From: Candidatus Melainabacteria bacterium GWA2_34_9
Lineage (GTDB): Bacteria > Cyanobacteriota > Vampirovibrionia > Gastranaerophilales > UBA9971
DNA length: 12,724 nucleotides
NCBI GenBank assembly: GCA_001784535.1
Contig: MFRJ01000118.1
Coordinates: 1-12,724 of the forward strand
Direction: 5' to 3'
A model generated the notes under the pieces. It saw only the letters and a program-made list of their open reading frames with translations. It did not search any database and had not been told where the DNA came from. Made by a program: the position numbers and the translations under genes. This document shows, one piece after another, positions 1 to 5,899 of this stretch; position 1 is the first letter of the stretch; every line of letters starts with the position of its first letter.

Positions 1-314
1 TCATAAAATGTCGGCTTGATTATAACTTCACCCTTTTTATTCACATAGCCAACTTTTCGTTCGGAAAATATACGTATCAAATCACCATCTTTTATAGTTT
101 CTTCTTTTCTATTAATAAAAAATTTTCTGTTGGCATTGCCTTTCTTTTTTACATTAGATAAAACATTTCCTTGTTTATCTATTTTCATTTCCAGATGGCT
201 TTCGTATTTATCTAATGTATTAACCACACCCACCCACGCTGGGATGCCAAAAAAAATTACTAAAGCACCAAGTAAAACCTTAGACTTGACTAAACGAAGA
301 AAAAAATCTTTCAT
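1..314 (-). CDS. Membrane-anchored WG-repeat protein, N-terminal part (runs off the left edge)
   Basis: The minus strand is open from an ATG at 314 to the window edge, giving 104 codons. The start has TAGG eight bases upstream (AGG at 323-325). Residues about 12-31 are a single hydrophobic segment (VLLGALVIFFGIPAWVGVV) behind a basic N-terminus, as in a signal anchor. The last visible residues, about 87-104, read KVGYVNKKGEVIIKPTFY. This matches the start of a WG repeat, whose usual pattern is GYIDKxGKxVIxPxFD. WG-repeat proteins are usually surface or periplasmic beta-rich proteins of unknown binding partner, so the part beyond the membrane segment probably lies outside the cytoplasm. Most of the protein, and further repeats if any, lie outside the window. 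The call rests on one repeat only. Confidence 0.72.
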   Translation of the reverse strand, partial: MKDFFLRLVKSKVLLGALVIFFGIPAWVGVVNTLDKYESHLEMKIDKQGNVLSNVKKKGNANRKFFINRKEETIKDGDLIRIFSERKVGYVNKKGEVIIKPTFY

Positions 315-349
315 ATTAAAAACCTATTACAAAATCTAGACTCTCCTGA

Positions 350-355
350 ATTATA
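350..355 (-). promoter_or_regulatory. Candidate -10 box for the WG-repeat gene
   Basis: The minus strand reads TATAAT here, 35 bases upstream of the ATG at 314. No good -35 is present at 17 bases; the best is TTAATC at 373-378 with three of six matches. In such AT-rich DNA a lone TATAAT is weak evidence. Confidence 0.35.
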
Positions 356-390
356 ACAAAAATTATAAATTTGATTAACAAAACTCATAA

Positions 391-458
391 AGAGATTCGA
401 ACCCCGAAAACGCAATAATATTACAAAAAGTAGGGCGGATGATGGGGCTTGAACCCAT
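391..458 (-). other. Two tRNA 3'-end-like fragments (T-arm remnants), no complete tRNA
   Basis: On the minus strand, 435-458 folds as a T-arm: stem ATGGG/CCCAT (454-458 with 442-446) closing a seven-base TTCAAGC loop. It is followed by CATCCGC (435-441), which looks like the 3' acceptor strand of a leucine-type tRNA. No matching GCGGATG 5' strand lies 70-90 bases away, and no D-arm or anticodon arm is visible. A second T-loop-like string, GGGGTTCGAATCTCT, lies at 391-405. Both look like decayed or partial tRNA ends, such as integrating elements can leave behind. Chance similarity cannot be excluded, especially for the second. Confidence 0.4.
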
Positions 459-479
459 TATAAAAAAGTTTATTGTATA

Positions 480-505
480 GATGCTGAATCAAGTTCAGCA
501 TGACA
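480..505. repeat. Dispersed-type palindrome (TGCTGAA..TTCAGCA)
   Basis: Perfect eight-base arms ATGCTGAA (481-488) and TTCAGCAT (494-501) enclose the loop TCAAG. From memory, very similar GATGCTGAAxCAAGTTCAGCATGAC strings occur as intergenic palindromes in unrelated bacterial genomes. Only one copy lies in this window, so the repeat nature is not shown here. Confidence 0.45.
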
Positions 506-530
506 GTTTGGGGACAGGGTGTCATTTTTT
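500..530 (+). other. Hairpin ATGACA/TGTCAT followed by six Ts
   Basis: ATGACA at 500-505 pairs with TGTCAT at 520-525 around a 14-base G-rich loop containing GGGGACAGGG, and T525-T530 follows. It could act as a weak plus-strand terminator. It could also be the end of a decayed insertion element, since GGGGACA-type ends are known from REP/transposase units. It directly continues the palindrome at 480-505, so the two may form one repeat unit. Confidence 0.3.
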
Positions 531-552
531 ATCTAAAGATCACCTTTTCTAC

Positions 553-580
553 ACCTCTGGATTAGAGGTTAATTTTTTTT
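553..580 (+). terminator. Intrinsic-terminator-like hairpin in the leader of the AMIN gene
   Basis: ACCTCT (553-558) pairs perfectly with AGAGGT (564-569) across the loop GGATT. TAA and then eight Ts (573-580) follow. No plus-strand gene lies upstream in the window, so it may end a short RNA or attenuate transcription into the AMIN gene at 729. GGGTGT at 517-522 could pair with ACACCT at 551-556 (one G-T pair), which would exclude the terminator stem. Confidence 0.5.
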
Positions 581-728
581 CCGTAAACCCTATGGTCGAT
601 GCCATGAGAAGCCTTAAAGAGTTACTCTAATAACATAGCGATTCCATAAGGAATGAATTTAGCCTTATGTCGCGAAGGAATGTAAAACGGGGATTCGGGT
701 AAAATTTGAGGAGTAAAGGGTTAAATAT
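581..728 (+). promoter_or_regulatory. Unassigned leader of the AMIN gene, possibly structured
   Basis: This stretch carries several short hairpins: ATGG/CCAT at 592-605, AGAG/CTCT at 618-628, and ATTCC/GGAAT at 641-654 nested within ACATA/TATGT. Two crossing complementarities, CCGT 581-584 with ACGG 687-690 and ACCC 587-590 with GGGT 697-700, would form a pseudoknot-like closure. A 12-codon reading frame (592-630) ends in two stop codons but has no ribosome binding site. GGAG at 710-713 and AAAGGG at 715-720 are the ribosome binding candidates for the ATG at 729. I compared it with the known riboswitch cores I can recall and found no match. Confidence 0.3.
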
Positions 729-1985
729 ATGAAGAAAAAGCTAAAAAATATGGCTAAAATGGTCTTTAGTGCGGCATTTGTTTCTTTAATGCTGGCTGTC
801 GTGCCTGTGTATGCTTTTGATGGGGCGACTTTATCGGAAATAAAAATCAGCTCGAAAGATAATTACAGCTATAAAATTATTTTGAAAGCCGACAAGGATG
901 TTCCTGTCGAAAAATATGTAACTTCTGACAATAAAATAGTCATAGACCTTAAAAACACACGCTCAGCAGAATTTGTGAACACGATTTATAACAATACTCC
1001 TGAAATTGATAATGTTATCGTTCAGGCTGTTGCGGGAGATAAAGTAAGAGTTTTCATTCAGGGGTTAAATATTGCTTCAAGTAAAGTTATTCTTGATTCC
1101 AGAAGCGATACGTTGGATTTTATGGGGGATAAAGCTTCTTCTGTTCCTGTAAATAATACTTCTGTTTCAAAGCCTGAAGTTACTGCATTAACTCAAACAG
1201 CTCAGTCAAATCAGGATATTCCCGTTATTAATTTAGCGCAAAGCACAGCAGCAAGCACAACGACGGCCGCAGCTGTTCAGGAACCAGTAAAACCTCAATA
1301 TTCAGAAAATAATTTGCAGCCACCACAAGATAATCTTTTAAATACAGAAAATAATAATATTGAAACAGTTAAAAATTCAATGGTCGGAAATGCCGCTTTG
1401 AAAAAAATATTCAGTAAAGAAGGTTTTGACTGGCTTTTAAGAATATTTGCTGTTGTTTTCATTGCAATTGGTATGTTTAAGTTTATCAGTAAGCCTAAAA
1501 ATGTTACAATTGATCTTGCTTCAGACAATTTAAGAGAAAGAGAAATCGAGCTTTACAGGACCGCAAATGAAAGAAAAGAACTTTTAGCAAGAAGTCTTGG
1601 AAGCAATTATACCAGAGAAAAACAAGTTAAAAATCAGGCTTATGGCGCAAATTCCCAGCATGCAGTGAGGGAATACCAGAATAGTCAGCTTCCTCCGCAA
1701 AGATTAAACCGTCCTGTGGATTCCGGTATTAACCGTCCTGTTGCTCCAAAAATTCAGGCTTCACAATTGAATTCGGCTCTTAAAACAACAAAAACAGCTA
1801 CTGGAACAAGAAAACCTGTTGTAAATAATTCAAAAATAAGTCAAAAAGAAATAAAAACAGCTAAAACCAATGTTGATAACATAAAATTCCTTGAAAACAT
1901 GGCGGCTATTTATCAGAAAAGCGGTAGAGATGATTTGGCTCATAACATAAGACAAAAGATAAAAAGCACCAGAGAAGCTAGTTAA
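729..1985 (+). CDS. AMIN-domain single-pass membrane protein
   Basis: This 418-residue protein starts at an ATG preceded by AAAGGG. A Sec-type signal occupies residues 1-29 (KKK N-terminus, hydrophobic core, likely cut after VYA). An AMIN-like beta-rich domain follows at about 34-128 (VIDLKNTRSAEF, VRVFIQGL), the module that localises amidases and secretins to the envelope or peptidoglycan. Residues about 135-230 are a Ser/Thr/Gln/Asn-rich linker. Residues 235-254 form one hydrophobic helix (WLLRIFAVVFIAIGMF). The remaining roughly 160 residues are basic, with a charged helix at 266-290 and a C-terminal helical segment at 384-418. The likely topology is AMIN outside and tail inside. No amidase or secretin domain is present, so the protein is probably a scaffold or adaptor. 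A terminator at 2004 makes it monocistronic. The AMIN call is from sequence pattern and is moderately sure. Confidence 0.75.
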   Translation: MKKKLKNMAKMVFSAAFVSLMLAVVPVYAFDGATLSEIKISSKDNYSYKIILKADKDVPVEKYVTSDNKIVIDLKNTRSAEFVNTIYNNTPEIDNVIVQAVAGDKVRVFIQGLNIASSKVILDSRSDTLDFMGDKASSVPVNNTSVSKPEVTALTQTAQSNQDIPVINLAQSTAASTTTAAAVQEPVKPQYSENNLQPPQDNLLNTENNNIETVKNSMVGNAALKKIFSKEGFDWLLRIFAVVFIAIGMFKFISKPKNVTIDLASDNLREREIELYRTANERKELLARSLGSNYTREKQVKNQAYGANSQHAVREYQNSQLPPQRLNRPVDSGINRPVAPKIQASQLNSALKTTKTATGTRKPVVNNSKISQKEIKTAKTNVDNIKFLENMAAIYQKSGRDDLAHNIRQKIKSTREAS

Positions 1986-2003
1986 AAAATTTAAACTATA
2001 AAA

Positions 2004-2043
2004 CCCGATCACCCCCAATTCAAGTTGGTTTTCGGGATTTTTT
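2004..2043 (+). terminator. Rho-independent terminator after the AMIN gene
   Basis: CCCGA (2004-2008) pairs with TCGGG (2032-2036). An inner CCAA/TTGG stem (2015-2018 with 2025-2028) stacks above it, and A plus six Ts (2038-2043) follows. It begins 19 bases after the stop codon. Confidence 0.7.
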
Positions 2044-2128
2044 ATATCATTAAAATATTTCACGTTTTAAAAAACCCGAAAACAGGAAACAGCAATTTAA
2101 TTGGTTACATGTATAAAAGAGGGTTTTT
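2028..2128 (+). promoter_or_regulatory. Overlapping alternative hairpins between the AMIN gene and guaD
   Basis: GTTTTCGGG (2028-2036), the 3' arm of the terminator, is also a perfect nine-base complement of CCCGAAAAC (2075-2083). The CCC at 2075-2077 in turn belongs to AAAAACCC (2070-2077), which is a perfect eight-base complement of GGGTTTTT (2121-2128). The three pairings exclude one another. No known purine riboswitch core is visible despite the purine gene downstream. Confidence 0.35.
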
Positions 2129-2132
2129 GTTT

Positions 2133-2138
2133 TATAAT
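2133..2138 (+). promoter_or_regulatory. Candidate -10 box for guaD-rimO
   Basis: TATAAT lies 51 bases before the guaD start, inside the string TTTTATAATTTTTA, which recurs exactly at 6793-6806 upstream of the branching-enzyme gene. No convincing -35 is seen. A second TATAAT at 2175-2180 is too close to the ribosome binding site to be the main promoter. Confidence 0.4.
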
Positions 2139-2189
2139 TTTTAAGGATAAGGGTAAAAAATTACAAGATTTTTTTATAATTGGAGAGTT

Positions 2190-2699
2190 ATGGAAAATTT
2201 AAAAGTTGAAAAACAAAATCTTTCTGAACAGGAAAAAGAAAGTTTTATGCGAAGAGCTGTAGAGCTTTCTGATTATGGTATGAAAAACAAATATGGTGGT
2301 CCTTTCGGCGCTGTTATAGTAAAAGGCGGGAAAATTATCGGTGAAGGGTTTAACAGGGTTACAAGTTCAAATGATCCTACTGCGCATGCCGAAGTTGTTG
2401 CCATAAGAGAAGCTTCTAAAAATATTAATAATTTTGATTTGGCAGGATCAACCATTTTTGCGAGTTGTGAGCCATGCCCTATGTGTTTGGCGGCGATTTA
2501 CTGGGCAAATATTGATGAAGTTTATTACGCAAACACTAAAACAGATGCCGATAACATTGGTTTTAGGGATGATTTTATTTATAACGAATTTGAAAAAATT
2601 ATTGAAAAAAGAGATAAGAAATTTTGTCAGATTCTTCGCGGCGAAGCAATAAAAGTTTTTGAAAACTGGGCTTCTAAACAGGATAAAGTTGAGTATTAA
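2190..2699 (+). CDS. guaD: Guanine deaminase, cytidine-deaminase fold
   Basis: This 169-residue zinc hydrolase likely converts guanine to xanthine and ammonia in purine salvage in the cytoplasm. The zinc and catalytic motifs are clear: TAHAEV with H66 and E68, and CEPCPMC at 93-99, with C96 and C99 completing the zinc site and E68 as proton shuttle. The stretches GGPFGAVIVK (36-45), TSSNDPTAHAE (58-68) and GFRDDFIYNEF closely resemble the Bacillus GuaD family rather than TadA, which lacks the DDFIY tail. The length also fits. The ATG has GGAGAG close by (2182-2187). The stop is followed after one base by the rimO start, so the two are co-transcribed. A related nucleoside or tRNA deaminase role is the main alternative but is less likely. 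Confidence 0.85.
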   Translation: MENLKVEKQNLSEQEKESFMRRAVELSDYGMKNKYGGPFGAVIVKGGKIIGEGFNRVTSSNDPTAHAEVVAIREASKNINNFDLAGSTIFASCEPCPMCLAAIYWANIDEVYYANTKTDADNIGFRDDFIYNEFEKIIEKRDKKFCQILRGEAIKVFENWASKQDKVEY

Positions 2700-2700
2700 A

Positions 2701-4014
2701 ATGACAAAACCAACCATAGGTTTGATAAACTTTGGATGTCCGAAGAATCTTGTTGATTCTGAAAACATGCTTGGGATTCTTTCTAAAAATGGCTATGAAA
2801 TTAATCTTGATGAAGAAAAAGCTGATATAATCCTTGTAAATACTTGCGCTTTCATAAAAGATGCCGAAAAAGAATCTGTAAAAGCTATAGTTGAGCTTGC
2901 CCAATCAGGTAAAAAGATTATTATTACAGGATGTTTAGCTCAAAAATACAAAAAAGAACTTATGGACTTGATTCCTGAAGCTTTGGCTTTTGTGGGAACA
3001 GGTGATATTGAAAAAATTTCTGAAGTGGTGGAGAAAATTTCCGGCAATTCAAAAGAAATTTTGTATGAAATTTCTGAAAATCCTTATTACAGTTTGAATA
3101 ATGACATTGAAAGGTTTCAGATTACCGTAGGCTCAAGTTCTTACATAAAAATAGCCGAAGGGTGTGATTATTCCTGTGCTTACTGTGTTATTCCCGCTTT
3201 GAGAGGCAAATACAGAAGCAGAACCATTGAATCAATAGTAAAAGAAGCAAAAAGCATGGGGCAAAAAGGGGTCGCAGAGATAATTCTTATTGCTCAGGAT
3301 ACGACAAATTACGGGAAAGATCTTTACGGGAAGCCGTCTTTGTCAGAGTTGTTGAGAGAATTGAACAAGGTGGAAGAAATTTCCTGGATAAGAGTTATGT
3401 ATGCTTATCCTTCGATTGTGAATGATGAATTTATTGAGGCAATCGCCACTTTAGACAAGGTTGTAAAATCTGTGGATATTCCTCTTCAGCATTCGCATCC
3501 TGAAATATTAAAACTTATGAACAGACCGGCGGTTGATAACGGTAAAATTATAGAAAAATTAAGAAAAAATATTCCTGATGTTTCTATAAGAACGGTCTTT
3601 ATAACTGGATTTCCGGGAGAAACAGAAGAACATTTTGAGCATTTATATAACTTTATAGAAAAATACAAATTTGACAAACTCGGCGTGTTTGAATATTCTA
3701 AAGAGAAACATACGGATTCATATAAATTAAAAGGGCATGTTCCGGCAAAAATAAAAAAATTAAGGAAAAAACGGCTTATGGAGTTGCAGCAAAAAATTTC
3801 CAAGAAAATTAATGCTTCTTTGATAGGAAAAGAGATTATTTCTTTGATTGAAATTCTTACTTCAGACGGAAAAATTATAGGAAGAACCTACAAAGATGCT
3901 CCTGAAATAGACGGATTGGTTTTTATTGAAACAAAGAAAACAGTTTCGCCGGGCGATGTGGTTCAGGTAAGAATTACCGGAGCCAGCGAATACGACTTAT
4001 ACGGAGTAGTTTAA
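2701..4014 (+). CDS. rimO: Ribosomal protein S12 (Asp) methylthiotransferase RimO
   Basis: This 437-residue radical-SAM enzyme adds a methylthio group to an aspartate of ribosomal protein S12 and uses two iron-sulfur clusters. The N-terminal UPF0004 domain has the RimO-type start GLINFGCPKNLVDSE, with C13, C49 and C78 as ligands of the auxiliary cluster. The radical-SAM motif EGCDYSCAYC gives C155, C159 and C162. The C-terminal 60 or so residues form a TRAM RNA/protein-binding domain ending SEYDLYGVV. MiaB, its tRNA-modifying relative, would read FGCQMN at the N-terminus, which is absent. I chose the ATG at 2701 rather than the in-frame ATG at 2659: it lies one base after the guaD stop, and the protein then begins directly with the conserved domain. 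The length matches the family. Confidence 0.93.
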   Translation: MTKPTIGLINFGCPKNLVDSENMLGILSKNGYEINLDEEKADIILVNTCAFIKDAEKESVKAIVELAQSGKKIIITGCLAQKYKKELMDLIPEALAFVGTGDIEKISEVVEKISGNSKEILYEISENPYYSLNNDIERFQITVGSSSYIKIAEGCDYSCAYCVIPALRGKYRSRTIESIVKEAKSMGQKGVAEIILIAQDTTNYGKDLYGKPSLSELLRELNKVEEISWIRVMYAYPSIVNDEFIEAIATLDKVVKSVDIPLQHSHPEILKLMNRPAVDNGKIIEKLRKNIPDVSIRTVFITGFPGETEEHFEHLYNFIEKYKFDKLGVFEYSKEKHTDSYKLKGHVPAKIKKLRKKRLMELQQKISKKINASLIGKEIISLIEILTSDGKIIGRTYKDAPEIDGLVFIETKKTVSPGDVVQVRITGASEYDLYGVV

Positions 4015-4036
4015 AAGAACGAAAAAACAAAAAACA

Positions 4037-4067
4037 TGGACACTATTTTAGAGTTTTATATTATACT
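4037..4067 (+). promoter_or_regulatory. Candidate sigma-70 promoter for the 120-residue gene
   Basis: TGGACA (4037-4042, five of six matches to TTGACA) is followed after 19 bases by TATACT (4062-4067), 47 bases before the start codon at 4115. No terminator is visible after rimO, so read-through is also possible. Confidence 0.45.
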
Positions 4068-4114
4068 TAAGATAGTTGGGGCAATTTAAATTTTAATCTG
4101 CGCAGGTAAAAAAG

Positions 4115-4477
4115 ATGAACAATAATCCAAATCCAAGCAAGAAAAGTACAGATACAATTCCTATAGAAGTAATGATTACAACAGTTGATCATGAAATTAA
4201 AGGCTATGTTCACGTTTCCAAATACACGAACACAAATCGTGAATTAACAGATCTTTTAAATGACAAAGAAAAAAGATTTATTGCTGTAGTAGACGCGGAA
4301 ATAACCAAAAAACTTGGCGGTCCTCCTAAAAAATATGATTTTTTGAAGGTTCATATTGATTATATTTTAATGGTTCATCCTGCTTCGCAGATTATTTATA
4401 AAGAATCTACCAGAGCTCAGGAAGATATAACCAGATTCCGCGAGTTGAGAGATAAGTTAAGCAGAACAAGATTATAA
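4115..4477 (+). CDS. Small soluble protein of unknown function, 120 residues
   Basis: The ATG is preceded by CAGG (4103-4106) at a spacing of eight. The protein has no signal peptide or membrane segment. After a polar N-terminus, residues about 15-85 look like a compact beta-rich domain: IEVMITTVDHEIKGYVHVS, then RELTDLLNDKEKRFIAVVDAEITK, then YDFLKVHIDYILMVHP. The last 30 residues form a charged helix (TRAQEDITRFRELRDKLSRTRL). The order 'modifies surface, sets up Leu-Asn, then FIAVxDAxV' recalls a widespread family of small uncharacterised bacterial proteins whose members carry short GxxHxP...SDxLN...FIxVxDA motifs, but I cannot name a function. It is followed at once by a strong terminator, so it ends this transcription unit. 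Confidence 0.75.
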   Translation: MNNNPNPSKKSTDTIPIEVMITTVDHEIKGYVHVSKYTNTNRELTDLLNDKEKRFIAVVDAEITKKLGGPPKKYDFLKVHIDYILMVHPASQIIYKESTRAQEDITRFRELRDKLSRTRL

Positions 4478-4482
4478 TAAAT

Positions 4483-4511
4483 AAAAAACCGACAGATAAG
4501 GTCGGTTTTTT
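4483..4511. terminator. Bidirectional terminator between convergent genes
   Basis: AAAAAACCGAC (4483-4493) is perfectly complementary to GTCGGTTTTTT (4501-4511) across the loop AGATAAG. Ts follow the stem on both strands. It serves the 120-residue gene on the plus strand and the ROK kinase on the minus strand, whose stop begins two bases away. Confidence 0.9.
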
Positions 4512-4512
4512 A

Positions 4513-5463
4513 TTAACAGAATTTTTCCAGCGCAAGCATAGCCCCACCAAGAATTCCCGCATTATTTTCTGCTTTGGCATGGATTATCTTTGTCTTTGCA
4601 ATATGACATCTCTCATCAAGTCTTTTGTTTAAATCTTCAAAATCAACAAACTTTGCCATGCCCCCACTCAAAACTATACTGTCAGGATCAAAAATATTCG
4701 TAAGACTTATTAACCCCATTAAAACAAATTCTAACCATGCGTCATGAACTTCTTTACAAAATTCATCACCATGATTAAGACCTGCAATTATGTCATGTGT
4801 AGTTAACCGGGTTATATCTTTATCTGTTAAAATGCCGGTTCTTGCTTCGGGAGATATTTTTTCAGCCATTTCTCTTGCAGTAATTCTATAACCTGTTCCG
4901 GAAGCGTAAGCTTCCCAGCAATCCCAATCCCCACAGGTGCATGACCTTTTCTTTTCCCAGGAAAGAGGCATGTGCCCAACTTCTGCTCCGGCTCCTGTTT
5001 TTCCCCTGACAAGTTTTCCGTCGACTATAATTCCGCCGCCGACACCTGTTCCAAGAGTTACGGTAATTGTATTAGAATGTCCGACTGCCGCACCTATCTT
5101 AAATTCAGCATAAGCAGCCGCATTAGCGTCATTTTCTATCAGGGTCTTTATTTTAAACTTGTTTTCTATTTCTTCTTTAAAATCAATATCGGAATAACCT
5201 TTCGGAAGGTTACCTGTAGAGCCGACAACTCTTGTGTTTTCTTTGTTTACAGCACCTGCTGTGGCTATACCTATTACATTAATGTTGAAATCATAATTTA
5301 AAGTTTCTATTCCTTCTAAAACATAATTTAGAATTTCATTTGAATCGCTAGGAGTTTTGCGAGAGAGGATACTGCCTGTAATTTCACCATCTGAAACACA
5401 TGCCATACTGATTTTTGTTCCGCCAATATCGATTCCCAGAGCTATTTTGTTTTTTGGAGCCAT
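4513..5463 (-). CDS. ROK-family sugar kinase (glucokinase-like, possibly ManNAc kinase)
   Basis: This 316-residue cytoplasmic kinase transfers phosphate from ATP to C6 of a hexose. The phosphate loop is GIDIGGTK (10-17). The sugar-binding and catalytic segment is ENDANAAAYAE (110-120), with D112 as base. LGTGVGGG lies at 137-144. The ROK zinc site is formed by H164 in EVGHMPL and C175, C177 and C182 in CTCGDWDCWE; the usual GC before WE is DC here. CWEAYASG resembles bacterial glucokinases. However, nanE lies close by on the same strand, and NanK (N-acetylmannosamine kinase) would supply its substrate, so substrate specificity is open. The ATG has AAGGA eight bases upstream. It has its own divergent promoter region (5464-5632) and ends at the shared terminator. 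Confidence 0.87.
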   Translation of the reverse strand: MAPKNKIALGIDIGGTKISMACVSDGEITGSILSRKTPSDSNEILNYVLEGIETLNYDFNINVIGIATAGAVNKENTRVVGSTGNLPKGYSDIDFKEEIENKFKIKTLIENDANAAAYAEFKIGAAVGHSNTITVTLGTGVGGGIIVDGKLVRGKTGAGAEVGHMPLSWEKKRSCTCGDWDCWEAYASGTGYRITAREMAEKISPEARTGILTDKDITRLTTHDIIAGLNHGDEFCKEVHDAWLEFVLMGLISLTNIFDPDSIVLSGGMAKFVDFEDLNKRLDERCHIAKTKIIHAKAENNAGILGGAMLALEKFC

Positions 5464-5505
5464 TATAAATTTCCTTTTTTTAAGCTTTTCTCTGTTTTTT
5501 ATAAA

Positions 5506-5511
5506 ATTATA
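5506..5511 (-). promoter_or_regulatory. Candidate -10 box for the ROK kinase gene
   Basis: The minus strand reads AGTATAAT, with TATAAT at 5506-5511, 43 bases upstream of the ATG. No good -35 is seen. The same 169-base divergent region carries TATATAAA at 5572-5579, a possible -10 for the plus-strand gene at 5633. Confidence 0.4.
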
Positions 5512-5632
5512 CTAAATCATCCACAAAAAAACATAGTTTAAGAATAGCAATTTTATTACTGTTAAATTGTTTATATAAATACAAGGACAGGAATTTTAAA
5601 ATTATATTTTACATAAGATCAGGAGAAAAATT

Positions 5633-5899
5633 ATGGCGGAAGGCGCAACATTAAGCTTAGGCAGTATTTCAAACGGAAAAGCAAATTGTTCACCTTATGA
5701 AGACGAAAAAGGCAAAGGCAATAAATGTGTTTATACCGGCGAAAATAATATATGGGCAGGATCTTCCGTAAAATATGACGACGGCACAACTGTTTTTACA
5801 TTCCCTAACAAAAACAAACTGGTCGGTGGCATAGAACATATAATTTGTAAAGAAGGTAAATGTAATAAATCGCTTGCCAACAGAGAAATGTTAAGATAA
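5633..5899 (+). CDS. Small cysteine-containing protein of unknown function, 88 residues
   Basis: A strong ribosome binding site, AGGAG (5621-5625), sits seven bases before the ATG, and the reading frame fills the gap between two minus-strand genes, so I regard it as real. There is no signal peptide or membrane helix. The protein is rich in Gly, Lys and Asn, with four cysteines: C19, C32, C72 and C77. The last two form CKEGKC. The centre (NIWAGSSVKYDDGTTVFTFPNKNKLVGGIEHI) looks beta-rich. The cysteines could bind metal or form disulfides; this is inference only. I recognise no family. The stop codon directly abuts the stop codon of nanE on the other strand, with no bases and no terminator between. 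Confidence 0.7.
   Translation: MAEGATLSLGSISNGKANCSPYEDEKGKGNKCVYTGENNIWAGSSVKYDDGTTVFTFPNKNKLVGGIEHIICKEGKCNKSLANREMLR

Noticed and set aside
130..339. A 69-codon plus-strand frame
   Set aside because: It overlaps the better-supported minus-strand WG-repeat protein (membrane anchor, ribosome site, WG motif) and encodes no recognisable pattern.
391..520. An intact tRNA gene on the minus strand
   Set aside because: Only the T-arm and one acceptor strand are present. There is no complementary 5' acceptor, D-arm or anticodon arm within 70-90 bases.
541..728. Cyclic-di-AMP (ydaO), cyclic-di-GMP, cobalamin or T-box riboswitch in the AMIN leader
   Set aside because: I looked for the conserved core strings of each and did not find them.
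2028..2189. Purine riboswitch before guaD
   Set aside because: The conserved loop and junction bases are absent; only alternative hairpins are seen.
2659..2700. Upstream in-frame ATG for rimO
   Set aside because: It lies inside guaD, adds 14 residues unrelated to the family start, and the ATG at 2701 begins directly with the conserved domain.
2448..2768. A 106-codon minus-strand frame across guaD and rimO
   Set aside because: It is the shadow of two strongly supported plus-strand genes, with no ribosome site and low-complexity Phe/Ile/Asn content.
3486..3803. A 105-codon minus-strand frame inside rimO
   Set aside because: It is antisense to conserved radical-SAM and TRAM coding sequence, with no family signal of its own.
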